The position numbers and the translations under genes are program-made. A stretch of DNA of 64,000 bases, taken from the NCBI GenBank assembly GCA_026027325.1, contig JAMSLZ010000001.1, positions 4,588,001 to 4,652,000 on the forward strand, written 5' to 3'. The stretch comes from Actinomucor elegans. Lineage: Eukaryota; Mucoromycota; Mucoromycetes; Mucorales; Mucoraceae. This document shows, piece by piece, positions 24,007 through 32,825 of the stretch (its first letter is position 1; the number at the start of each line of letters is the position of its first letter). The notes beneath the pieces are model-generated. The model was not told where the DNA came from. It searched no databases and saw only the letters and a program-made list of their open reading frames with translations.

Positions 24007-25587
24007 AGCACATATAATTCACTAATTATTCACAATTCTGATATACAATGGGCCTTGTGACAGTTCAATCGCGATGTTACTAGATGCTACAGCTCATTTT
24101 GACTATGAACTACTATTCAAAAGGGATATATTATTGAAATCAAAGGAGAGATCTATACATGATCAGGCTTTGCATATGAATCTTTTTTTAAAAAACTTAC
24201 TGTTACTTAAAAGCACTAGTGGATTCAGTAGCTCATTCAAAACGTGGATTACAAACATTACTGAGGAAAGATCTTCCATGAGAAAAGGCGATAATGTTAT
24301 CGATTGTCACCGAAGTATAATAACTAGATAAGCCAACCTGGATTAAGGCCTGATCCATTACTTTTAATCTAAGCTTAGTTTTCTTTGATTTGAATATTCT
24401 TTTTTTCATGTCATCAAAGTTTATCTTCGTACAACGCTTGTTCCAAGCCGTCAGTTTGGTATAAGTAAAAGTCTGGATTTCGAATTAGCATGATAATTGC
24501 TGATGTTTGCATGGTAATTATACCAAGTGAATACAGAGTGAAGAATGGATTAAATAGAGTTTCATTTTGTTCTCAAAATTAAACAGTGTTCTATTTACCA
24601 ATCGGCTGCATATCATGTATATGTTGCTTCAAGTTGATACCTGAATTTTTTAAGTTCTACAAAGGTGAGCGGAGGATGTTTATATGAGACTTTTTTTACT
24701 ATAATAATAATAAAAAAAGGCCATTACCTGTTGCGTATTTGCGCAATTAAACATAGGTAGGTAAGTATCACCTTGTAATACAAATATTAATAAAGCATTT
24801 ATCTAGTAATGGCTTGTTTCTTTATGGGTTCTTTAAACTTCATAATAGCTTATTCCATCCAAAAATTGGTAGAATTTGCCAATCAGTGAAGTTCAAAGTT
24901 TCGTTCTTATAAACCGCTTGTTATTAGAAAGGACCCAATTTTCTGTAATAGTGAGATACCTGAAGTTGCAGATCGAGCTGTCTTGCTTGTCGTAGCAGAC
25001 ATGGTCCATTTGATGGCCCACACGGATAACGTCTCGATGGAATTAAACTTGATGATTCTCTAGTGGTCAAGGGTCAATGCAAGGGTAAATCACAAAACAA
25101 TGGATTGAAATACGGATGCTGCTTTCCATTCCAAGATTTGTCCTGGCTTTTTTTTAAAACATGGTTCATACATACCTCCATTCATTTGCTATTGTAATCA
25201 AGAAAATTCAGGAGCACTCCGCTTTTTGATTGAATTGGTGCTATTTTTTATTGAGTGAAAGAGAAAAAAGGTAATAAAGCTTACTCGTTTATAATGTTTA
25301 TTCTCATCATGCAGTATGATATCATCGATTATCCTTTATATGCCAGCTCTACACAAGTATCAGTAGAAGGGATAATAATCACACCAGACGTTTGTACACA
25401 TAGATACCTTATTTTTTGGAACCTCCCGAGAGAAAAGAAAAATAAAAGAGAATAGCATGTACAATTGTTTTGTGATAGTTTATTAAAACTCTATTATCTA
25501 GTCCATAAGCAATATAAAATTTATAGCTTTGCTCTAATCTTGTTACAATGTATACTTGCGATAACTAGTTTGGTAAAGCCTAATTGG

Positions 25588-25690
25588 GCTTTAATAGATG
25601 CATAAGCTCATGCGAGGCAAGAACTACTAACCAGCTGCGATATTTGACCAGGATCCAGGATCCAGTTGAGAGATCTAGAGATCTAGCTTA
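25588..25690 (-). repeat. Dispersed repeat A, full-length minus copy
   Basis: Carries GCTTTAATAGATGCATAAGC, TCATGCGAGGCAAGAACTAC, TAACCAGCTGCGATATTTGA, CCAGGATC and the terminal AGAGATCTAGAGATCTAGC. A directly repeated CCAGGATC sits in the middle. Another minus copy follows at about 25740-25820. Confidence 0.6.
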
Positions 25691-26741
25691 CATATATGCT
25701 TACTTTCAGTTGCTAATACAGCATACTAAGAGTATTTTAGCTAATTAATAACTCAAATAAACGCAGTAGCTCGTTCTAAACTTGCACTAGCCATCAAATA
25801 TGAATTGAGCCGAAATTGGACAAAATATCCGTTGATGTCGACGAAGAGATAATTTCTGAAAGAATTACAAAAGGTGTCTTAATTAAAATTTATTTTCAGA
25901 TAATACAAGTTCATTATATTTGAAAGCATACATTCTATTTAGTGTGAAATACTTGAGTTAGTACTAGATTCGGGAAGCTTCGAAAGTATTCTCTATGGCG
26001 AGTATATTCATAGTTTAAAAGATGTTTCAATAATATGTATACCTTTTGATTCACATGTTTTACTAACGTGTTTTTACATCTTGGCAATATATATATCCTT
26101 AAAAACGAAATCAACTTTTATTTCAGGTAGATCTATTTTTTTTATTTATTGCTCCGTGTTAGAGTATGAAGAACCTCAACTAAGAAACGGACTCAAATTT
26201 AAAGAATACGGTGAGTAAAATAAAGAAAAACTCAACTAAATGAAACTAACTACGAATATTTACAGAAGAAAAGGGATCTGGCTTTCTTGGGCATGGCAGT
26301 TGATAGCTTTGCGAATAGGAGCCACAGCAGAGAACCAGAGAAGGGATATATCATTTATAGCACAACAAAAGTAGACATTTGCCAGCGTAATAACAGGAAC
26401 CTTGGTAATAGAGGTCCAAGACTTTTCTGGCAGTACCGAATACTGTGAGAGTACAATATGTGCAAAGCTATCTGGAACATGAATATCAGCTGTAGGCCAT
26501 AAAATTTGAACAAGGCTCTATGATGGGAATATTAAGAAATCATGATGCAAAATATATGAAAAAAACAGCCAATCAATAGTATATAGTTTTTTTTGGTTTT
26601 CATTGGGTAGAGGATATTGAAAAGAGATGATAATAATAACAATAATACTACTTGCTACTATAAATCATAATACAGCCAGTCTTTTCCTCCTTCCACATCT
26701 GACATTTAAAGGACTTTAAATAAAAATGAAGCTTGCTCTCC

Positions 26742-26759
26742 TATATATATATATATATA

Positions 26760-26791
<32 letters not shown>
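26742..26791. repeat. (TA)n followed by a run of 29 A
   Basis: A (TA)n tract from about 26742 to 26762 runs directly into 29 consecutive A residues (26763-26791). A repeat A copy begins 40 bases downstream. It could be slippage-expanded low complexity or the poly-A tail of a decayed retroposon. Confidence 0.8.
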
Positions 26792-26795
<4 letters not shown>

Positions 26796-26829
26796 GCTAG
26801 GAAAATTGGTAAAAAGTATTTTGAACAAA

Positions 26830-26915
26830 ATGACTGATCTCGAGCGATCAAGGTAAATTGTCACATCTGATTAATCATTCAGTTTTAAAATGGGTTATAG
26901 AACCTAATAAAGACA
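26830..26915 (+). repeat. Dispersed repeat A, plus copy
   Basis: GACTGATCTCGAGCGATCAA, GGTAAATTGTCACATCTGAT, TAATCATTCAG and a degraded right end ACCTAATAAAG. Confidence 0.65.
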
Positions 26916-27864
26916 CAAATTTGGCATTACTTCAACAGTTGTCTGTTCGCATTTGTCATTTGATTACAAATGTATTATTACATGAATCTTCATAAGCCAA
27001 ATAGTCTAAATACGCAGCCTGGAACCTCTCTTTCTAAAGTTTCGTAACACCACCTGTGGTAGTACTAGTGTCCTCTATATAGTTAGTCCCTTAAATGACG
27101 AACTGGGCCTGAAGGCTTTATATAATTAGTTCTTTCATGGCTAAGCTGGGCATTTGGATTCTGAGTAAAAAAGCAATTCCTACGCCGCCGCACAATAAGA
27201 TTCTTTTTATGGTCATGCAGAAATACCCAAAAGGCTGCTAATGGCTTTTTTTTTTGGAAAAAAATAATTCATGAATGGACTAATAAGTAAATATTTCCTA
27301 GCGCTACTACAGGGAATCTTGCAAAAAAGATGGCGTCAGGTTCAAGAAGGATGATCGTCTAAAGAATAAAGTTAAGATTATCACGTTAATCGGAGGTGAA
27401 TTCCGGGTACAACGCGCGAACTGTCATCTTGTCTTCCGAAACAACCAACAAGAAAACGTTTTAGCGAGCCAATTAGGAATCCAACATCACCTGAATGTCA
27501 ATAAAAAGAACTTTATACTGTTTCTTCTAGATCAAACAATGATGCGATAACATTGACGCCATATTACTGCTGGGAAAAATTCGGAGCATTTGTATGGATT
27601 TTGTAATAAACGCAACCGTTTGATTCCCGTATAGTTGAAATTTGAATCAAATCATATCCATTAAGAATGTAAACGAAGCGCCAAGTTCGTAGAAAAAAAA
27701 AAAAAAAGGATCGCGTTTCAAAGGCAAGATTCTCATCCAATAAGATTCATAGTAGATTGTCCAGAAATACTTATAATAATTGCATTTCCATGTTTCTATT
27801 CTTTTTCCTTTTCTCTTTTTCACTTTTTTTTAGAAGCCCAGGATTCCATCAACCGTCTTTGAAA

Positions 27865-29938
27865 ATGTCGAGTTTGGAAATGGATTTCCATGTAATCTTT
27901 GTAAATCAACCAAGCGATGATGAGAACAACGAAATCTTACAGAATATTTTTGATAATAAAGGTATTTTGGGATATACACCTAGTCTGCAAGACTTACATT
28001 TTTGTATAGTTCATATTGTTACCAGTATAAAAGATGCTATGCTCTCTATTCATTCAAAGGACCAAAAGCCAACCATAGTGCTGATAGATATCGATCATTA
28101 CTTTTCATTTTTCGAGAAACTATGTCAATCTATTCAATATTACAACCATCATATCATTCCTATTGGTAATCCTTTTGTCACCTTCATGGTAATACATAGA
28201 CTAAACTTCTTACGGACTGGATTATTTATAGCTTGCTCTAAGAGTGATTCAACATCCTTGATGATCCAGGCTATTCAAATTGGAGCCTCTGATTTCATAT
28301 TAAAACCGTTTAGAGAACCTGTTCTTAAAACTATGTTTCTGGTAAGAAAACCAATAATGATTCGCTTTTTGATTGCTGAATCATTAGTATTAGCATGTAT
28401 ATCGACATCAACGGCAATTAGCTAGCCAGCAGCAGCAGCCAGAACAACCATCAATGATGTCTCAGTTCCAGGGCAGACTTGACAAACTATATGGACATGA
28501 GGATGAGCATTGGTATGTTTCATATGGTTGATAAAACGGCATAATAATGTCCTTGTAGGTTACCCGAGACGATCATAAGGCAATATACCCCACCACCAAC
28601 CATCAAAGAGAGACCATCCATGGATCTGCTTTCGAGGTACACGTCTTAACGAACAATAAAACAAAAAGTCATCTCATACGTATTATATAGCGAGCGAAAA
28701 ATATACTTGAATCAATTCATTTGTGACTGGAACTTTTCACCTTTGGATCTGGATGAACAAGAGCTGATTTATTGTGTTTTCTCCATGCTCAATCAAACAT
28801 TTCTCCAGTTTTCTCCCGCCCTTGATTCGCTCAAGATGACTGATGGTATAGTACACATATAATATTCAAAGAAATACTGATAGATCTATCATCCTAGATG
28901 CCTTATATGACTTGATACTCGACGTTTGCAACGGCTATCACAATGTAAATCCTTATCACAACTTTAGACACGCGGTAGACGTGATGCAGTCAACATGGTA
29001 TTTCTTGTGTAGCATCCAAGTTCTGCATGCTGCAGAGTTTTCTGAAACACACATACCCACAGCGGTAGTACACAGTGACAAAGCCTCGGCTTTGTTAAGA
29101 CCTATTGATATACTAGGACTATTGATGGCTAGTCTAGGTCATGATGTTGGACACCCTGGAGTTAATAATGGATTTATGGTATAAACAGACTGCTGAGAGC
29201 AAATTTGCTCATACTGATGATTTGTCTATTAGGTTTCTACAGCGACACCCTTAGCTGTTCTATACAATGACAAATCTGTACTGGAAAGTTACCATTCGAT
29301 GGCTTTCTTCAACTTGCTGAAAAGACATTACTTTAAAGCCATGATCGATATCAATTCACATCCCGAATACAAAAGTAAGTTTCATGTACATCACTATGCA
29401 TAGACAACTCAAAATGTAGCATGCAGCTTTCCGTAGTATCGTAGTTCATAGTATACTGTGTACTGATATGGGGTGTCATCATGACTATGTACAAAACATC
29501 AGAAAGCAAATAGAACGTATACGAACGAGCGCTTTGGATTTATCAGATGATACGGCTAAAGACAAAGAAAGACTTGTCATTTGCAGTGCCATTATGAAAT
29601 GCGCAGACATAAGCAACTGTGTAAATAGAATAATTGACAGCTTCAACCAAGCTCTAATTACTGTACATATGTAGGCTAGACCATTTGAAAATGCTAAGCG
29701 ATGGGCTTTGCTATTATCTGAGGAATTCTGCCTTCAGGGTGATTTGGAGCGAGAATTAGGCATCCCTTCCATACCTATCAATGAACGCGGCAAAGTGACT
29801 TTAGCGGATTTCCAGCTATCATTTATGAATAACGTCGCGCTTGATCTGTTTAAATCAGTAGGTGAACTATTTCCAGCCTTGGAGATTTGTGTAGATAATA
29901 TTCAAGAAAACATCAAACTGTGGCAGCAACATACATAG
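27865..29938 (+). CDS. 3',5'-cyclic nucleotide phosphodiesterase (class I) with receiver-like N-terminal domain
   Basis: Hydrolyses cAMP or cGMP and so lowers cAMP/PKA signalling; cytosolic. Roughly 600 residues in at least seven exons. Residues 1-160 (exon 27865-28341) look like a response-regulator receiver fold: TIVLIDIDHY at the phospho-acceptor position, TGLFIACSKSD with the conserved Ser, and SDFILKPFREP with the conserved Lys, but no acidic pair after the first strand. The catalytic domain holds NPYHNFRHAVDV, LGHDVGHPGVNN, CHHDY, MKCADISN and LSEEFCLQGDLERELGIP, so the HNxxHA and HDxxH metal-site residues and the late Asp are present. Exon 2 must start at 28430 (GCCAG acceptor) to give QQQPEQPSMMSQFQG; the earlier TAG acceptor gives a stop. 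Receiver plus PDE recalls Dictyostelium RegA and mammalian PDE8. The start at 27865 is chosen for its family-like leader; an upstream in-frame Met at 27757 is less likely. Confidence 0.85.
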
Positions 29939-30179
29939 AGTATAGACTTGTTTCTCCTATTCAAAAAAAAAAAATTATTATTAACTACCCTTGTACATTT
30001 TAATCTTACTATTACTACTACTATTACTGCTACTACTATTACTATTCTTTAAATAATGAAGAAGGCTATACTCAATATACTGTCTTTTGTAACGAATAAA
30101 ACCTAGATCTACCCAGCAAGTTTAAATAACATTTTCTAATTAGACTCGCGAAATCGTTATTACTTGTACATTCTTTAGC

Positions 30180-30656
30180 ATCCTGTATATACGATCTATA
30201 CACATCATTTACTTTACATTATGCGCCATACTCTCTACCATCGCAGCCAAAATCCTAAAACGTGTGATCAAGCAACCAAGACCTACAACAAACCCTAACC
30301 GAAATTCCGCGGAATACGGCATGCCTTCGTCTCACTCTACTGCTATCAGCTTCTTTGCCGTTTATCTGCAGTGCGTTGCTACACAGTATATTTCAGTCGG
30401 CTCTGGAACTGAACTGATGACAGCTGGTCTGCTGCTTTTCTTATTTCACTGGTTTGCTCTTGGTGTTATGTGGTCTCGTGTACGTTTGGGTCATCATACA
30501 CGAAGTCAAGTGTTAGCAGGCATGGCCTTGGGTGGCATATCTGCCTTCTTATCATTTGTAATATGGCAAAAGGGCGATCTATCGAAATTGGTACCTGAAT
30601 TTTTGAATCAGCAGTTGAGACTTGGGTGGCTTTTGAACCTGTTTAACATTCAATAA
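30180..30656 (+). CDS. PAP2-superfamily phosphatase, dolichyldiphosphatase (Cax4/Cwh8)-like, 5' end unresolved
   Basis: Predicted ER-membrane lipid phosphatase that recycles dolichyl pyrophosphate for N-glycosylation. The acid phosphatase signature is complete: KRVIKQPRPTT (KxxxxxxRP), GMPSSHSTA (PSxH with catalytic His) and SRVRLGHHTRSQV (SRxxxxxH). Hydrophobic helices alternate with these motifs, and the C-terminus GWLLNLFNIQ ends at 30656. The first exon or exons are unclear. The coding frame is open from about 30144, and a TTCTTTAG acceptor at about 30178 gives ILYIRSIHIIYF leading into the KxxxxxxRP motif, but the conserved N-terminal 50-60 residues of the family are not found in the roughly 240 bases between the PDE stop (29938) and this point. 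Either tiny exons were missed or the protein is N-terminally short. Confidence 0.75.
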   Translation: MLYIRSIHIIYFTLCAILSTIAAKILKRVIKQPRPTTNPNRNSAEYGMPSSHSTAISFFAVYLQCVATQYISVGSGTELMTAGLLLFLFHWFALGVMWSRVRLGHHTRSQVLAGMALGGISAFLSFVIWQKGDLSKLVPEFLNQQLRLGWLLNLFNIQ

Positions 30657-30799
30657 TTATAGTATTTTTTTTTCTTTTGTAAATTAATATTTATTGATAA
30701 ATATTTTAAAAGTTACACATCGCTGAGTGGTGGAACTTGATGAACGGAGTAGAGGAAGAATATCTGATATTAGGTTAGACTGTAAGTAAGCAGAAGGAT

Positions 30800-31148
30800 T
30801 TACAGTCGATTCTCAAGGTTGGGTATCAGCCTATCTGTTAGGGAAATGATTTGGGGAAAAAGATGGTGTAGAGTTGTGAGTGTAATTGGGTAGGCATCTA
30901 GGCGCACCATTTCCCAATAGAAATTCGAAGGTTTCCATAGGGTGGTGGAGATGATTGTAAAATACAATGGTATCTTACGAACGTCATTGGGCAAATGGAG
31001 GAAACATAGCGAGCTATATAACTTTTCCGAAGAAATGGAGGGTAGAGAAAAGTAGTGAGTCAGAACTTCGGACCAGCGTTTCCATATAAGAGCACAATCG
31101 ATTAGAAAATGTCTAAGGCTGTCTATACTGTTGTTACATACAGGGCAT
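30800..31148 (-). pseudogene. 5'-truncated LINE retrotransposon tail (zf-RVT-like)
   Basis: An uninterrupted minus-strand frame of about 115 codons with no start. Its N-terminal part is CPVCNNSIDSLRHFLIDC, a C-x2-C-x8-H-x4-C knuckle followed by WKRWSEVL, the pattern found after the reverse transcriptase of many LINE ORF2 proteins. The rest (LPNDVRKIPLYF, FYWEMVRLDAYPI) runs to a stop at 30800. The upstream reverse transcriptase is absent, the left part of the sequence ending in A/T runs at about 31150-31195. A T-run at about 30664-30672 (an A-run on the element's strand) could be the remains of its 3' tail. It lies right after the dolichyldiphosphatase-like gene. A dead, truncated insertion is the simplest reading. 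Confidence 0.6.
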
Positions 31149-31819
31149 AATTAATTGTAGTGTTCCTTTTTTTTAAAAAAAAAAGAAAAAAAAAACTTGT
31201 AGTCCATGACCATTGTAAGCACTAATCTTGATGGATTTCTTTGTCATGCTATTGTTTGTTGAGAGAGAGAAAAAGTTGATTATTTTAATATTGAATATAG
31301 GCTACTCAGTGAATATTAAAAAGAGTCATAATAACTCAATATTCTAGGGACTTGACAACTGTAGTTTATTAAAATTTTAAGCTGAATATAAAAGTCAGAG
31401 AAAACCTCGCAGTATATGAAACAACGCGCTACCATCCTTCACATAATGACAATGAAAAGCAAAGGATTAATGTGATAAAATCACTATTTAGAATATTGAG
31501 ATACACATTAGTATAATCATCAAAGGCTTTTAGACAAAGTAATCCAATATAGGAATTTGCTGTATATTATCAGTCTTTTCATATATAGGGGGGGATACGA
31601 TGTACAGTCATAACGTATCATATTGAATGTTTCATTATTGATCATGATGTTTAGTTTTTAATATAGGTCATATTATGGCTAATAATGTTTATTACTATCA
31701 CTCATTTTCATGATCATTACCCAAGTATTTCAATACGCTGATTCATGTTAATGTAGGATATTTTTTTTCGTACATTAAATCCTATTATCCTATTATGAAT
31801 TGTATAGGATTGTAGAGTT

Positions 31820-31820
<1 letters not shown>

Positions 31821-31856
<36 letters not shown>
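31821..31856 (+). repeat. Run of 36 A
   Basis: Uninterrupted A36. No coding remnant or target-site duplication could be recognised on its 5' side, so its origin (retroposon tail or slippage) is open. Confidence 0.85.
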
Positions 31857-31858
<2 letters not shown>

Positions 31859-32109
31859 CTAGGCTACAATGAACGATAATAATCATAAAGAACTGGAAAG
31901 AACATATAAAATTACTGCGATAGTTCGTTAACTATCCGATGTTAACAACGCCTCTGCTTAATCTGGATGATATACCGCTCTTATATGTTCAGATGCACCA
32001 CTCAGCATGTTAAAATTTATTATGGAGGCAAGTACAGCGAGCACATTAAAGTTTATCAACTGACACTAAATTACTGCAAGTCCTGTAAATTCAATACTAA
32101 CGATTTATA

Positions 32110-32346
32110 AGATTTTCCACTTGATCACGGCTAAATGTCGCATCTGTCTAATAGGGTATGCTCTTAATAAGCTACTGTAACTGTTAAAACTCTTCTTAAC
32201 CAAAGCGCAATCACTATATTTTAATAAGTCAGTAATTAACCATAACTTACATAACGCAACCTAATGATTAATAGATCTCTTTTCTCAACCGATTTCAGCT
32301 TAATGTTGCATTAAGCTCAAAATGAATAAATACATCTATTAAACCT
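32110..32346 (+). repeat. Dispersed repeat A, two plus copies in tandem orientation
   Basis: Copy 1 (32110-32190): CACTTGATCACGGCTAAATG, TCGCATCTGTCTAAT, GCTCTTAATAAGCTACTGTA, ACTGTTAAAAC. Copy 2 (32262-32346): GATTAATAGATCTCTTTTCT, CAACCGATTTCAGCTTAATG, TTGCATTAAGCTCAAAATGA and ACATCTATTAAACC. The right end of copy 1 and the left end of copy 2 are the clearest family edges in the window. Confidence 0.7.
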
Positions 32347-32825
32347 TTCATTTAAGAATTGGTTGAGAGAATAGACACATTATTCCTCAATTAAAACTTT
32401 GGATAAACTAACATTTTGATGTACCTGATTTTTTTTTTCTTTTGTTTTTTTTTCCATTTCGAACGCTAATCCCAGTCAATTTATTTAAAATACTATTGTT
32501 TCCATAAAAAAAATGGATCGCTTTCATGTTGATTGCAGATTAGTCGATTCATAAAAAAAAACATATCATGTAATGTAAATACACAGAGCTTTACGACTAT
32601 TTCTCGGATTCTAACCGGAAATGAACTTGCCATTTCAAAAGTTAATCCCGTTTGTATTACAAAAAAGAAAAGAAAAGATAAAGCACTACTACTGTTTCTT
32701 ATTGTTTGTTTACTTGTACAATAGTATATAGCATAACTCGTGATAAACCATATAAACCCATTTCCATTGTGTAGCTTTCTTCTTCCTCTTTATCTTCCTT
32801 TTTTCTTTCTTTCCTTTTTTTTATA

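Larger units (their letters stand above)
23461..27864. other. Gene-poor repeat zone
   Basis: About 4.4 kb with no supportable intact gene. It contains at least five copies or fragments of repeat A (23930-24006, 24070-24140, 25588-25690, 25740-25820, 26830-26915), a (TA)n plus A-run compound tract (26742-26791), and two open but unrecognised stretches (minus strand about 26270-26520; plus strand about 27310-27548). The 5' end holds the promoter of eL19 and a (GA)n run near 23554-23568. Confidence 0.55.
31149..32825. other. Repeat-rich intergenic region
   Basis: No gene supported. It contains a run of 36 A at 31821-31856, two plus-orientation copies of repeat A (32110-32190 and 32262-32346), and the pyrimidine-rich promoter/leader of the M13 gene from about 32750. 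Confidence 0.6.

Noticed and set aside
26270..26520. Minus-strand open stretch of about 80 codons (LVQILWPTADIHV..., ANVYFCCAINDISLLW) with an acceptor-like CATCATAG before it
   Set aside because: Unrecognised, no start or downstream exon found. A decayed mobile-element fragment is possible but cannot be shown.
27310..27548. Plus-strand open stretch of about 80 codons ending just before the PDE promoter
   Set aside because: No family resemblance and no start codon or splice partner; average composition for the region.
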